64,000 bases of DNA, taken from NCBI RefSeq assembly GCF_009882935.1, contig NZ_WTVA01000014.1:186001-250000 (forward strand), read 5' to 3'. This document shows positions 16,930-26,575 of the stretch, piece after piece; positions within the stretch are counted from its first letter, which is position 1, and the number at the start of each line of letters is the position of its first letter. The notes under the pieces were generated by a model, which did no database searches, was not told the origin of the DNA, and saw only the letters and a program-made list of their open reading frames with translations. Source of the DNA: Sneathiella chungangensis (GTDB taxonomy: Bacteria > Pseudomonadota > Alphaproteobacteria > Sneathiellales > Sneathiellaceae). Made by a program: the position numbers and the translations under genes.

Positions 16930-17976
16930 ATGAAACTCAAACTGACAAAAATGACCGTCGGGCTTGGCCTGATGGCAGCTGTTTACTTAGCGTGGACTTC
17001 ACCAAGCCTTGCGGACGAATGTAAGAACAGAGGTTCTTTGGATGTGATATTCTGCGACGAAGACGGAGACCTGGTTGCTGACGCACCTAAGGACCCGTCA
17101 AAGTTCCGTGATCCGTCGACACTTGTGTTCACCTATACCCCCGTTGAAGACCCGGCGGTGTACCGTGATGCGTTCAAGCCATTCCAGGATTACCTGGAGG
17201 AGAAAACCGGCAAGAAGGTGATCTATTACACTGTGCAGTCGAATTCGGCTGAAATCGAGGCTATGCGGTCTGGCCGACTGCATATTGCCGGTTTTTCGAC
17301 TGGGCCGACGGGCTTTGCGGTCAACCTTGCCGGCGCAGTTCCGCTTGCCGTGAAGGGTACCGAAAAAGAATTTCAAGGCTATAATCTCATTGTTATCGTC
17401 AAAAAAGACAGCCCGTACCAGTCGCTTCCGGATTTGAAGGGTAAGAAAGTCGCGCATACGTCGCAGTCTTCAAACTCTGGTAATCTGGCGCCGCGCGCGC
17501 TGTTCCCGGACCAGGGTCTGATACCGGGCGAGGATTACGAAGTGCTCTACTCTGGTAAGCACGACCAATCAGTGCTCGGCGTCAATAGCGGCGACTACGA
17601 TGCGGCGCCTGTTGCGTCAGACGTGTTTACGCGAATGGCAGAGCGGGGTGTGGTAAATGCAGATGATTTCCGTATTATCTATCGGAGCCCCAAGTTCCCG
17701 ACTTCGTCGTTTGCTTACGCCTATGACCTTAAGCCGGAACTTATTCAGCAGATCCGCGAAGCATTCCGTGATTTCCGGTTCCCGCCGGAAATGCAGAAAA
17801 CCTTCGGCGGGGCCGATCGGTTCTTCGAAATAACCTATAAAGAGGACTGGGGCGTCATACGCCAGATTGCCAAATCAATCGGCGAGGAATATGACCGCAA
17901 GGGCCTTGATCAGATGGCCCAGAAGGAAGCCGAGAAGGCAGCCAAGAAAGCAGCCGAAAAGAAAAAGGCTGACTGA
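16930..17976 (+). CDS. phnD: Phosphonate/phosphite/phosphate ABC transporter binding protein (PhnD family)
   Basis: Periplasmic binding protein of 348 aa with a Sec signal peptide ([22 protein letters not shown], cleavage near residue 28). The PhnD blocks are [70 protein letters not shown] and the conserved [15 protein letters not shown] near the C-terminal lobe. The last 30 residues are a Lys/Ala/Glu-rich tail of unknown role. Good ribosome-binding site GGGAG. Its stop overlaps the phnC start. No C-P lyase or phosphonatase is nearby, so the ligand could be phosphonate, phosphite or another phosphorus compound. Confidence 0.9.
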   Translation: MKLKLTKMTVGLGLMAAVYLAWTSPSLADECKNRGSLDVIFCDEDGDLVADAPKDPSKFRDPSTLVFTYTPVEDPAVYRDAFKPFQDYLEEKTGKKVIYYTVQSNSAEIEAMRSGRLHIAGFSTGPTGFAVNLAGAVPLAVKGTEKEFQGYNLIVIVKKDSPYQSLPDLKGKKVAHTSQSSNSGNLAPRALFPDQGLIPGEDYEVLYSGKHDQSVLGVNSGDYDAAPVASDVFTRMAERGVVNADDFRIIYRSPKFPTSSFAYAYDLKPELIQQIREAFRDFRFPPEMQKTFGGADRFFEITYKEDWGVIRQIAKSIGEEYDRKGLDQMAQKEAEKAAKKAAEKKKAD

Positions 17977-18809
17977 TGACTGTGGCCGGAGATGGTATGA
18001 CATTGCCGGAAAATTCGCGGGGCTCAGGCCCCGCGGATCATTTAGGGGACGCATCGAAAGCGCTAAAAATTCGTGGCTTGGTGAAGGAATACCGGGCTGG
18101 CGTCCCTGTCCTTAAAGGACTCGATCTCGATGTAGATAGCCGTGGGATAATGGCGATCATCGGGCCATCGGGGACTGGCAAGAGTACGCTTCTTAGATGC
18201 ATTAACCGTCTGGTCGAACCGACCCGCGGTGAAATCATTTTCGAGGGCGAGGATATTACGAAATTGAGCCGCGCGGGCCTAAGACGCGCGCGCCGGAAGA
18301 TCGGCATGGTCTTTCAGGAATACAACCTGGTTGAGCGGCTTAGCGTTATAGAGAATTTGCTTTGTGGCCGGCTCGGTTATATTTCACCGCTTAAAGCATG
18401 GCTTAGAAAATTTCCGTCCCAAGATATCGACCGTGCGTTCGAGTTGTTGGACACAGTTGGCCTCGGGGATTTGGCGTATCAAAGGGCCGACAATCTCTCC
18501 GGCGGACAGCGTCAACGTGTCGGGATCGCGCGGGCATTGATGCAGGCCCCGCATATCCTTCTGGCCGACGAACCAACGTCGTCGCTCGACCCGAAGACGT
18601 CCGTCGAAATCATGGAACTGATGGCAAGTCTTGCCGGGAAACTCGATATTCCTGTTATCGTCAATATTCATGATGTGGCACTCGGCACCCGCTTTGCACA
18701 ACGCATAATCGGCATGTCTGAGGGAAATATCGTCTATGACGGCGCGCCATCTGGCCTTACGGATACGCATCTCAAAGAAATTTATGGTGGTGAGGACTGG
18801 CTGCAATGA
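17976..18809 (+). CDS. phnC: Phosphonate-type ABC transporter ATP-binding protein PhnC
   Basis: Cytoplasmic ATPase of 277 aa. Walker [22 protein letters not shown], signature [15 protein letters not shown], Walker [16 protein letters not shown] and switch His in VNIHDVALG. The stretch [21 protein letters not shown] is characteristic of PhnC. The first 30 residues are longer than usual. The start codon overlaps the phnD stop by 1 bp (TGATG), and the end overlaps the first phnE by 4 bp. Confidence 0.93.
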   Translation: MTVAGDGMTLPENSRGSGPADHLGDASKALKIRGLVKEYRAGVPVLKGLDLDVDSRGIMAIIGPSGTGKSTLLRCINRLVEPTRGEIIFEGEDITKLSRAGLRRARRKIGMVFQEYNLVERLSVIENLLCGRLGYISPLKAWLRKFPSQDIDRAFELLDTVGLGDLAYQRADNLSGGQRQRVGIARALMQAPHILLADEPTSSLDPKTSVEIMELMASLAGKLDIPVIVNIHDVALGTRFAQRIIGMSEGNIVYDGAPSGLTDTHLKEIYGGEDWLQ

Positions 18810-19600
18810 CCATGCCGTCTACCTCCCACGCAAAGCGCAACCCGTTTCCGGTAAATTGGCCATCCCGGATTATCTGGGTGGCTCTACTGGCCTATCTTGT
18901 CTATGCGCTCAGCCTGATCGATATAAGTAGTGAGCGCATGATCGCCGGCTTCGGTCACGGTGCCGACATGTTGGGCCGCATGGTCCCGCCTGATTTCTCA
19001 CGTTGGAGTCTGCTGCTCGAAGGCCTTCTGGAAAGTCTTGAGATCGCAATCCTCGCATCAGCCGTGGGCATCACCTTATCCCTGCCAATCGGATTTTTTG
19101 CAGCCCGCAACATGATGCCGCCCTGGGTTTCCTGGCCTGCACGGACGCTTATTGCCGTCTGCCGATCGTTCCATCCCGTGATCGTCGCGATTATTTTTGT
19201 CAAGGCGGTGGGGTTCGGCGCGCTTGCCGGTATCTTGGCGTTGATTGTCGCGTCGGTGGGTTTCATTGCAAAATTGTTCGCCGAAGCAATTGAGGAAATT
19301 TCCCTGAAGCAGGTCGAGGCCGTTCGGGCGAGTGGCGCGTCTTTTGGGAACGTCATTATTTTCAGTGTCGTTCCGCAGGTGCTGTCCCGCTTTGTCGGCT
19401 TCTCGACATATCAGGTCGATTCCAATCTGCGCAATTCAACGATGGTTGGGATCGTCGGCGCGGGTGGTATTGGCGGCACATTATTTTCGGCCTTTCAGCG
19501 GTTCGACTACGATTTCGTTGCAGCGATCCTGATTTCGCTAATTGCCGTGATCATGGCCGGCGAATATTTCAGCACATGGGTGAAGGGCGTCTTCAAATGA
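18806..19600 (+). CDS. phnE: Phosphonate-type ABC transporter permease PhnE (first copy)
   Basis: Inner-membrane permease of 264 aa with about six helices. PhnE features: [48 protein letters not shown] and the EAA loop [32 protein letters not shown], then [16 protein letters not shown]. Overlaps phnC by 4 bp and the second permease start by 4 bp (ATGA). Two different PhnE proteins probably form a heterodimer. Confidence 0.92.
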   Translation: MTMPSTSHAKRNPFPVNWPSRIIWVALLAYLVYALSLIDISSERMIAGFGHGADMLGRMVPPDFSRWSLLLEGLLESLEIAILASAVGITLSLPIGFFAARNMMPPWVSWPARTLIAVCRSFHPVIVAIIFVKAVGFGALAGILALIVASVGFIAKLFAEAIEEISLKQVEAVRASGASFGNVIIFSVVPQVLSRFVGFSTYQVDSNLRNSTMVGIVGAGGIGGTLFSAFQRFDYDFVAAILISLIAVIMAGEYFSTWVKGVFK

Positions 19601-20415
19601 TAGCTGGTAACGACCCCGTGCAGATGACACACCGGCGCCTCGAACGGTTTACACCGATGGAGCGGTTTTCGCGCTGGCTAGTTTTGCTGATTGTCGTGGC
19701 GGCAATCGTCGTCTCGACCCGCCACGTGCAGATCATCCCTGAGTTTCTTGCCGACGCGCCGTCTCAAATGCTTGATCTGTTGAACCGGCTCTGGCCGCCG
19801 GACCTTTCTTATTATCAGCAAGGCGTGCATGAAGCCCTCATGGAAACATTGCATATCGCCAGCCTGGGAACGATCCTCGCGCTGATCCTGGCATTGCCTG
19901 TGGCGTTGTGCTCGGCCCGGAATATCACGTCCAATCCGATCTTGCTGGTCTTCGCCAAACTGGTTCTTGTCTCCTCGCGTTCAGTCAACTCGCTGGTCTG
20001 GGCGCTGCTTTTCGTCGCCGTGTTCGGTCCGGGAACCTTGGCCGGCGTGTTGGCGATTGCCTTCCGGTCCGTTGGGTTCGTCGGAAAACTGTTGGGTGAA
20101 GCGTTGGAAGAAGTGCATATGGGATCCGTCGAGGCGCTGAAGGCAACCGGCGCGCCGGCGACCAGCGTATTGCTCAAGGGATATTGGCCGCAGGTCAAGC
20201 CGGCCTTGTGGTCAATTGCTCTGTTTCGCTGGGACATCAATGTCCGTGAATCGGCGGTTCTCGGACTGGTGGGGGCCGGTGGTATCGGTATCGCCCTGAA
20301 TAATGCCCTGAACACCTTTTATTGGGACAAGGTCTCAACGGTTCTGCTCAGCATTTTCGCCGTCGTGATTGCCGCTGAACTGGTCGTGACACAAATCCGC
20401 AAGCGCATCATCTAA
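19597..20415 (+). CDS. phnE: Phosphonate-type ABC transporter permease PhnE (second copy)
   Basis: Inner-membrane permease of 272 aa, homologous to but diverged from the preceding one. Features: ALMETLHIASLGTILALILALPVALCSARN, SSRSVNSLVWALLFVAVFGPGTLAG, EALEEVHMGSVEALKATGA (EAA loop) and RESAVLGLVGAGGIGIALNN. The frame opens seven codons upstream, but the ATG at 19597 overlaps the previous stop (ATGA), the standard coupled arrangement here. Last gene of the operon. Confidence 0.9.
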   Translation: MIAGNDPVQMTHRRLERFTPMERFSRWLVLLIVVAAIVVSTRHVQIIPEFLADAPSQMLDLLNRLWPPDLSYYQQGVHEALMETLHIASLGTILALILALPVALCSARNITSNPILLVFAKLVLVSSRSVNSLVWALLFVAVFGPGTLAGVLAIAFRSVGFVGKLLGEALEEVHMGSVEALKATGAPATSVLLKGYWPQVKPALWSIALFRWDINVRESAVLGLVGAGGIGIALNNALNTFYWDKVSTVLLSIFAVVIAAELVVTQIRKRII

Positions 20416-20659
20416 GGGCGCCTATACGACGTCCTTGGATGATTGCGATGTCATCTCCAATTCATCTTTCTAGAAGAGTGCTATCCAGAGACGCCGAAGC
20501 TTGAAATTCTTTCGCTTAGCAAAGCGATGCTTATACTAGGACAACGTCTATCGACCAGGAATTGATCTCGGTTCCTACAGTAAACAAACAGCGAAGATAC
20601 TCCCGACGCGGAACGCATCAATATATTCCCGCACCATGGGGTCGGCCGGTTGGGCTGAT

Positions 20660-21937
20660 TTACATGGTGTTTGGCAGCCAAAGAACCAGCGCAGGAAAGA
20701 AAACCAGCAACAGCACCACAAGGAAATGCGCCAGAATGTGAGGGATAACGCCGATAAACACATCCTCCAGCGGGACATTGGTATATCGCGAGACAACAAA
20801 GGCATTAATCCCGACCGGCGGCGTCACGAGGCCGATCTCGGCCAGGACGACAATCAACACACCGAACCAGACCGGATCGTATCCGAGATAAACGATCAGG
20901 GGCAGCATGATCGGGACAGTCAGTATCAGAATGGCAATCTGATCCAGAAACATTCCCAGTACCAGATAAATAAAGATGATCCCGATCAGGATAACCCAGG
21001 AGGGAAAGTCCAGGCCGCCAATCTGGCTGATAATCAGATTGGGTATCTGAGTGATTGTCAGGAAATAACCAAAGACCTGCGCCCCGATGATAATTGCGCC
21101 GATCATTGCGGTTGTGCGCAACGCGCGGTAAACAGCCTGCGTCAGCATCCCGAAATTCGTGTTACCCCGTCCCACGGCGATAAGCAGCGCCCCGAATGCT
21201 CCGATGGCGGAGGCTTCCGTGGGCGTGGCAATGCCAAGATAGATGGCGCCCGTGACGATCAGGAAAAGCAGCAGGAACAGGAGGGCGGCAACGGAATGGC
21301 TTTCCTTGGAAAATTTGTCTTCAACTTTGGGCGCCCAGGACGGACGCAACCATATCAATGTGAAGACGGTCAGAATAATCACCGTAAGGACCAACAACCC
21401 CGGTACAATACCGGCAATCAGCAGGACGGCAATACTCTCCCCACTGAGGAGGCCATACAGGATCAAGGCAATGCTGGGCGGAATGAGCATCGCAAGAGTA
21501 CCTGATATCGCGACAACGCCGGATGCGAACCGCGCGTCATAGCCATGCTTAATCATTGTCGGCACGGAGCTGGCGGAAAGTGTCGCGGCCGCAGCGGTAC
21601 TGGAGCCGGAGACCGCCCCAAACGCCGCGCCGGAAATAGCGGTTGCGATCGCAAGTCCGCCTGGCAAGCGGCGAACCCATCGGCCAATCAGCTCAAACAT
21701 CTCGTCCGCAACCCGGCTCACAATCATGAACTCCGCCATCAGAATAAACATCGGTATCGTGATGAGTTCATAACTTGAAACGGCCGTGCCGGGAGTGGTT
21801 TGCAGAATACCCAACACCAGGTTTGGCCCGCCGATCAGTAGCAGACCAATGGCCGCGGAGAGAAGTAAGGAGAATGCGACAGGCAATCCGATGACAAGGA
21901 GGACAATCAGTAATGCAATGGTGATTGCTGTCGTCAT
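20660..21937 (-). CDS. TRAP transporter large permease (DctM family)
   Basis: Inner-membrane channel subunit of 425 aa with about 12 helices. DctM features: GLPVAFSLLLSAAIGLLL, the conserved PMFILMAEFM segment, GGLAIATAISGAAFGAVSGSSTAAAATL, GTLAMLIPPSIALILYG, and EIGLVTPPVGINAFV near the C-terminus. Its ATG overlaps the DctQ stop by 4 bp. It is the last gene of an operon with CoA-transferases. No binding protein adjoins it; the DctP gene at 26574-27620 shares the operator of this operon and is the likely partner. Confidence 0.93.
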   Translation of the reverse strand: MTTAITIALLIVLLVIGLPVAFSLLLSAAIGLLLIGGPNLVLGILQTTPGTAVSSYELITIPMFILMAEFMIVSRVADEMFELIGRWVRRLPGGLAIATAISGAAFGAVSGSSTAAAATLSASSVPTMIKHGYDARFASGVVAISGTLAMLIPPSIALILYGLLSGESIAVLLIAGIVPGLLVLTVIILTVFTLIWLRPSWAPKVEDKFSKESHSVAALLFLLLFLIVTGAIYLGIATPTEASAIGAFGALLIAVGRGNTNFGMLTQAVYRALRTTAMIGAIIIGAQVFGYFLTITQIPNLIISQIGGLDFPSWVILIGIIFIYLVLGMFLDQIAILILTVPIMLPLIVYLGYDPVWFGVLIVVLAEIGLVTPPVGINAFVVSRYTNVPLEDVFIGVIPHILAHFLVVLLLVFFPALVLWLPNTM

Positions 21938-22470
21938 TGCGCATCTCCGAGTTGATCAGAGATCTTGTTCTTTGTATCCGCGCCGGACGCCACATACAGC
22001 CGCATTATGGAAACGAGAAGCATTCTGGCCGTGAGCAGGGTTAATCCGATTGAGATAATGATCGTCGATGTCCATAGCGGCCAGCTTATGCCCCCGGCGG
22101 TATATTCGCTGTTCCGCAGATTTTCCTGCACAACCAGATAGCTCATCCAGCTTGCCCCGGCCAAAACAACCGCTGTACAGGCGTAGGCCAGACCGAGTAG
22201 GAGCTGACCAAGACGGTCCGGCATCATTCGATGGAAAATTTCCACATAGAGATGTTCGTTTTTCTCCAGGGTATGTGAAACCGCGAAGAAAAAGGATCCA
22301 AGCATCAGATATCTGGTCAAGACCTCAAATGCCCAGGAAATCGGGGAACTGAACAGATACCGCATGACCACATCAGACACCATCACGATCATAATCGCGA
22401 CAAGGCAAATGGCGGCCCCGATCATCAACAATCGTTCTATATTAGAGAGGAAATTATTAAGCTGCCCCAT
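21934..22470 (-). CDS. TRAP transporter small permease (DctQ family)
   Basis: Membrane subunit of 178 aa with four helices (around residues 15-35, 50-70, 90-110 and 130-155). The DctQ pattern VMVSDVVMRYLFSSPISWAFEVL is clear. It starts after AAAGGATG and overlaps the DctM start. A basic/polar tail after residue 160 is cytoplasmic. Confidence 0.9.
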   Translation of the reverse strand: MGQLNNFLSNIERLLMIGAAICLVAIMIVMVSDVVMRYLFSSPISWAFEVLTRYLMLGSFFFAVSHTLEKNEHLYVEIFHRMMPDRLGQLLLGLAYACTAVVLAGASWMSYLVVQENLRNSEYTAGGISWPLWTSTIIISIGLTLLTARMLLVSIMRLYVASGADTKNKISDQLGDAQ

Positions 22471-22594
22471 TTCGCATCCTTTTCACGGATAGTCCGCCGA
22501 ACCGCTGTTCTTGATTTTTCTTGTCGTTGTCGTCAACGGGAGGAATCCACCCTAGTTCCAGTTTCTATAGCTAACTCTTTCCATTTCGCCTGTT

Positions 22595-23812
22595 TCAGAC
22601 TTGTTTGCCTGGAGCTGAAACAACTGCCTTTCTGCCTAGCTCCTCAATTTCTTGATCCGAAAAACCGAATTCTTCAAGTATCTCTTCACTGTGCTGACCC
22701 AACGCCGGAGGAGGGTATCTGTACGTGCAGGGTGTATCTGAAAGTTTCATCGGAAAACCGAATACTGAAAACGTACCCGCGTACGGATGCTCAATTTCCT
22801 GAATCATTTCCCGGTGACGCACCTGAGGATGTTTCATGACCTCCTCTACGGTGTTGACGGGAGCGAGGGGGACATCATTCTTTTCCATGATCGTCACCCA
22901 CTCCTGCACGGATTTGGTGAGGAAGCATTCCTGCATTATCGGAATCAAGGTGCCGCGATTTTTCACCCTATCCACGTTCGTGGCGTATAAAGGATTCGAA
23001 ATCAGGTTCTCCAGCCCCATTGCCTTCGCCGCCCGCTGCCAAATACGGTCGTTAAATGCCGCGAGGGAGACCCAACCGTCACTGGCCTCAAATGCCTGAT
23101 AGGGCACGACACTCGGATGTCCCGAGCCGGACTTTCCTGGAACGTCATTTGTCGCGCCAAATGCGGTCAGAAGATAGGAAAGGTAAGCCACCTGCCCGTC
23201 CAGCAGGGAGGTATCAACAAGTTGCCCCGTTCCGGTTATATTGCGGGCCTGCAATGCGGCCATGATCCCGAGCGAGGCAAACATACCCGCCGTCAAATCG
23301 CAGATACTAACGCCGGTACGAACGGGCCCGCCGTCAACCTCTCCGGTAACGCTCATCAATCCGCCAAATGCCTGCATATAGATGTCGGTTGCCGGTTTTG
23401 TCGCATATGGCCCCGACCGACCAAATCCGGTGATGGCGCAATAAATGAGCTTGGGATTAATTGCGCGGAGAGCTTCATATCCAATTCCCCAGCGGTCCAT
23501 CACGCCATGCCGGTAATTCTCGACCACAACATCCGCGGAAGTTACCATTTTACGGAAGACATCACGCCCCTCTTCTTTCCCGAGGTCCAGTACGATGCTT
23601 CTCTTGTTGCGGTTGGCGCTTACAAAATAGGTACTTTCTCCATTTTGAAAGGGCGGCCAGGCACGGCTGTCATCGCCCAGCCCTGGCGGCTCGATTTTTA
23701 TGATATCCGCCCCAAGATCTCCGAGCATCAAAGAGCAAAGTGGCCCGGCCAATGCCCGCCCTAAATCAAGGACCTTGACTCCCTGAAGCGGTTGTCGCGC
23801 CACATCAATCAT
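22595..23812 (-). CDS. CaiB/BaiF family (type III) CoA-transferase
   Basis: Cytoplasmic CoA-transferase of 405 aa. Family blocks: LQGVKVLDLGRALAGPLCS, LGADIIKIEPPG, NRNKRSIVLDLGKEEGR, YCAITGFGRSGPY and the presumed catalytic Asp near residue 174 in SICDLTAGMFAS. It overlaps the beta subunit of a two-subunit CoA-transferase by 8 bp, so both CoA-transferase types are made from one mRNA. Likely activates the acid brought in by the TRAP system encoded at the end of the operon. Confidence 0.92.
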   Translation of the reverse strand: MIDVARQPLQGVKVLDLGRALAGPLCSLMLGDLGADIIKIEPPGLGDDSRAWPPFQNGESTYFVSANRNKRSIVLDLGKEEGRDVFRKMVTSADVVVENYRHGVMDRWGIGYEALRAINPKLIYCAITGFGRSGPYATKPATDIYMQAFGGLMSVTGEVDGGPVRTGVSICDLTAGMFASLGIMAALQARNITGTGQLVDTSLLDGQVAYLSYLLTAFGATNDVPGKSGSGHPSVVPYQAFEASDGWVSLAAFNDRIWQRAAKAMGLENLISNPLYATNVDRVKNRGTLIPIMQECFLTKSVQEWVTIMEKNDVPLAPVNTVEEVMKHPQVRHREMIQEIEHPYAGTFSVFGFPMKLSDTPCTYRYPPPALGQHSEEILEEFGFSDQEIEELGRKAVVSAPGKQV

Positions 23813-24617
23813 TTCTTGCTCCCTTTAGATTCCGCAACACGCCTGACGGATCCACTCTTGAACGCAAGATCTCCAATGTCTCCGCATCCGGCAGAGCGGT
23901 CGTCGGCACCTCCTCCGGAACAATGATTTCGGCACCGGTATTATCCAGCACTTCTTCCACGGTGTGCCCGGGATGCACCGATCGCAACCGCATCCGTTTG
24001 GTGGTAGCACAAAAATCCATTGCGGCCATCGGGCTGAATACAAGCGCCGGCCCGCCGCCAACAAGACCAAGCGCTTCGCGATCGCCCGGCCCGCTGCCAT
24101 ATCCCATCGCCGTGACGTAATCGAGCTTGTTCACAAAGGATAGTTTGGAATGCTGCTGCATATAGATAAAATATCGCCGCGCGACCGAGCTTGCATAGGA
24201 GAGGCCCGCACCACCCGGCCCCTTCAGCTTCGGCGCCTTTATGTCCCCAATAGCGGTCATGTTCAGATTCCCGAAACTATCGACCTGCAGACCACCTGCG
24301 AAAAACCAATCTCGTGGCGTGTAGAAGACAGACATAAAATTCAAAACCGTCTCGGTTCCGGCATATATATTTCTATAATCCATCGTGGAATGAAATAGGG
24401 GCGCCGGCGCCTTCCCAACGCTATTTGCCACAAATCCGGCGGCGCTGGTAATGATCATCAGGTTCGGGGCATGCGTTAATTGAGCGAGACGCGCCGCCGC
24501 GAGGGGAATTTCACTACGCGCCCCTCCGGGTGACCCGATTTCTCCATCCCCCAGTTCCTTGCTCAATACGTACGCGGCAAGTTCCGGCCAGGCCACAGGT
24601 GAACTTTCAATCGACAT
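23805..24617 (-). CDS. Two-subunit (type I) CoA-transferase, beta subunit (GctB/IpdB-like)
   Basis: Cytoplasmic subunit of about 270 aa. Related to glutaconate CoA-transferase beta and to IpdB-like hydratase/ring-cleaving proteins. Visible blocks: GDGEIGSPGGARSEIPLAAARLAQ, SAAGFVANSVG, GGLQVDSFGNLNMTAIG (the glycine-rich GGLQxDxxGN motif) and a C-terminal VHPGHTVEEVLDNTGAEI. The frame opens seven codons earlier, but the ATG at 24617 follows GAAGG at proper spacing. It overlaps the alpha-subunit gene by 11 bp. Which of the two functions applies cannot be decided from sequence alone. Confidence 0.85.
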   Translation of the reverse strand: MSIESSPVAWPELAAYVLSKELGDGEIGSPGGARSEIPLAAARLAQLTHAPNLMIITSAAGFVANSVGKAPAPLFHSTMDYRNIYAGTETVLNFMSVFYTPRDWFFAGGLQVDSFGNLNMTAIGDIKAPKLKGPGGAGLSYASSVARRYFIYMQQHSKLSFVNKLDYVTAMGYGSGPGDREALGLVGGGPALVFSPMAAMDFCATTKRMRLRSVHPGHTVEEVLDNTGAEIIVPEEVPTTALPDAETLEILRSRVDPSGVLRNLKGARND

Positions 24618-25515
24618 AGGTTTTTGCCTTCGCTTCAATTAACGACTGTAGATTTACGTGCTTATCCAGGTAATGTTGGTGGCTTGGCACTGATAGGACG
24701 TGATCGTTTATATAGTCTGCTATCCCATTTTCGGATTTCGCTGCTTTCAGGTAATCGATGATTGCCGCTTCATTGAACTGATAGCTTCCATGAGAAGAAC
24801 AGGGATAGGCCCCGTAAGGCGCCTCGATCACATGATCGACCAACATGCAGGATATGTTGGTGCGGAAAGGGTCATTTGTGAAACTCGCATTTGGAACCAC
24901 CTCGTCGACGCTGGCGACTATTTTTCCGCCGCCTTGCCGCGTTGCTTCCGCGACCATCAAATCCGCAAATGAATAGCCCACATAGCGGAGGTTCCCATAT
25001 TTGTCGCCCGCAGCTGCGTGAAGAATCGCCAAATCCGGTTTCAATGCGGCAACTGCCGTCATCGGCTCGCCGGAGATATGATCCTTAACCAGTTTGATAT
25101 CCGGATTTAATCTATGCACGTCGGTACCGACACCTGCTTTTGCAATGCCAGACGGGAGTTTTCTGGCCGCCGCCTCAAGAGCTGCGAGAAGATGCGTCTC
25201 GTCACATTCCCATACGCTGATTTTGCCCTCACTCGTCGCCTTCCGAAAGCCCGGGGCCAACCCCAGATATTCAAACCCCATATACGGAACTCTCACTTCC
25301 GCGACACAGCCTGCGGAAATAAGCAAATCCACATCGATCGACGCCTGTGGAACGGAAACGACGACAAGATCCTTTACTTTCCGGCGGATAATCTCCCGCA
25401 CGAGGAACATGGGTTTATTATGAAATAATGACCCGCCTATAATCAAAGTCTGGCCGTCTTCCAGCCCCTCGAGCGCCAAATCGACTGAGCTTATTTTACT
25501 AGTGCGAGTGTCCAC
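24607..25515 (-). CDS. Two-subunit (type I) CoA-transferase, alpha subunit (GctA/IpdA-like), GTG start
   Basis: Partner subunit, 302 aa. CoA-transferase alpha features: LEDGQTLIIGGSLFHNKPMFLVREI, VVVSVPQASIDVDLLISAG, MGFEYLGLAPGFRKA, and HAAAGDKYGNLRYVG. Translation begins at GTG (25513-25515) with GGGAGA six bases upstream; no ATG fits. First gene of the operon, divergent from the IclR regulator, with the shared palindrome 37 bp upstream of the start. Confidence 0.86.
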   Translation of the reverse strand: MDTRTSKISSVDLALEGLEDGQTLIIGGSLFHNKPMFLVREIIRRKVKDLVVVSVPQASIDVDLLISAGCVAEVRVPYMGFEYLGLAPGFRKATSEGKISVWECDETHLLAALEAAARKLPSGIAKAGVGTDVHRLNPDIKLVKDHISGEPMTAVAALKPDLAILHAAAGDKYGNLRYVGYSFADLMVAEATRQGGGKIVASVDEVVPNASFTNDPFRTNISCMLVDHVIEAPYGAYPCSSHGSYQFNEAAIIDYLKAAKSENGIADYINDHVLSVPSHQHYLDKHVNLQSLIEAKAKTYVD

Positions 25516-25551
25516 AAATTTCTCCCAAGAGGTAATTTATCTGGCCTTTTT

Positions 25552-25567
25552 GTTCTATATATAGAAC
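25552..25567. promoter_or_regulatory. Palindromic operator, copy 1 (upstream of the CoA-transferase/TRAP operon)
   Basis: GTTCTATATATAGAAC, a perfect 16-bp palindrome between the IclR gene and the divergent CoA-transferase operon. An identical palindrome stands at 27637-27652 before the TRAP binding-protein gene, and similarity extends into both flanks. The central TATATA could overlap a -10 element. It is the obvious candidate site for the neighbouring IclR-type protein. Confidence 0.75.
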
Positions 25568-25689
25568 TATGATCTATATACAATACAAATATCACTGCCT
25601 GGGAAGGCCGTCAACTGATCCATCGATAATTTTGTTGCTCAAGCAGCGTGCGGAAGTTATGCGTATTCTTGGGCTTACTGGAGAAACGT

Positions 25690-26484
25690 ATGTCGTACAA
25701 AGAAGCTGATGAGACTAAACGTTATTCTGTACCGGCAGTTGAACGAACAATCCGGATTTTTCATTACCTGAAAGCAAACCGGCGAGCATCCGGCGCAGAA
25801 ATCGCGAAAGATCTCAATTTAACCAGAAGTAATTGTTACGCTATATTAAAAACTCTTCAGCTTCATGGTTTCGTTCTATTTGATACTGATTCAAAAAAGT
25901 ATTCCTTGGGACCAATTTTCCTTGAGTTTGTCCGAACTATTGTACAGGACCTAAGCCTGATACATGTATCGCGACCACATCTACAGAAATTTGTGGAAAA
26001 TACGGGCTTAAGCGTCGTGCTTGAACAGCGTGTAAATTTCAACCGGTTACTGGTGATTGACAGGCAGGATTGTGCGGATGATGTGCGCGTCATTATTTCG
26101 ATAGGCACAAGAATTCCGATAACCCATAGTGCCTCCGGAAGGGCGCTGCTCGCCTATCTGCCTTCCAAGGAAGCCGAGGAACTCGTCAAATCGGTATCTG
26201 TTATTCCGCTAACGGCAAAAACAATTACCAATCCAGCAGATATTATGGATGATCTCAAAAATATTCGTGCGCGTGGATACGCGGTTGGACATGGAGAAAA
26301 TTTGGAGGGCATTGACGCCATCGCCGCCCCGATTTTTGATGTAACGGGAGAGCCCATTGGTGTTGTCGCCTGCGCGGCTACATCCTCCACACTCAGCAAC
26401 GGCCCTCTTGACCATTTCGGGAATAAGCTGCGCAGTACGGCAGATGAAATCTCCGTCGTGCTCGGCGGCAAGCAACCGGGCTAG
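25690..26484 (+). CDS. IclR-family transcriptional regulator
   Basis: DNA-binding regulator of 264 aa. An N-terminal winged helix (PAVERTIRIFHYLKANRRASGAEIAKDLNLTRSN) is followed by the IclR ligand domain (HSASGRALLAYLP, GYAVGHGENLEGIDAIAAPIFD). The frame is open 14 codons further up, but GGAGA precedes the ATG at 25690. Divergent from the CoA-transferase/TRAP operon and convergent with the TRAP binding-protein gene, whose promoters share a palindrome; it most likely controls both. Confidence 0.92.
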   Translation: MSYKEADETKRYSVPAVERTIRIFHYLKANRRASGAEIAKDLNLTRSNCYAILKTLQLHGFVLFDTDSKKYSLGPIFLEFVRTIVQDLSLIHVSRPHLQKFVENTGLSVVLEQRVNFNRLLVIDRQDCADDVRVIISIGTRIPITHSASGRALLAYLPSKEAEELVKSVSVIPLTAKTITNPADIMDDLKNIRARGYAVGHGENLEGIDAIAAPIFDVTGEPIGVVACAATSSTLSNGPLDHFGNKLRSTADEISVVLGGKQPG

Positions 26485-26532
26485 CGCGAGCGTACTACAA
26501 TCAAGTGACCTGTTTGGCGCAGATTCTGATAA

Positions 26533-26575
26533 TGGGGAACGGGACAGTATACCGGCCCGTTCCCCAATTTTTATT
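26533..26575 (+). terminator. Strong intrinsic terminator after the IclR gene
   Basis: TGGGGAACGGG pairs with CCCGTTCCCCA (11-bp perfect stem, 12-nt loop), followed by AATTTTTATT. It lies between the convergent IclR and TRAP binding-protein genes and overlaps the stop of the latter at its right edge. The U-tract is on the plus strand. Confidence 0.85.

Noticed and set aside
20516-20531. Hairpin TCGCTT-AGCA-AAGCGA after the second phnE as a terminator
   Set aside because: Only a 6-bp stem and no T-run on either strand; too weak to call.
20636-21505. 289-codon plus-strand open frame
   Set aside because: Antisense to the DctM permease; very rich in Asp, Asn, Gln and Arg as expected for the complement of a hydrophobic gene, and no family resemblance.
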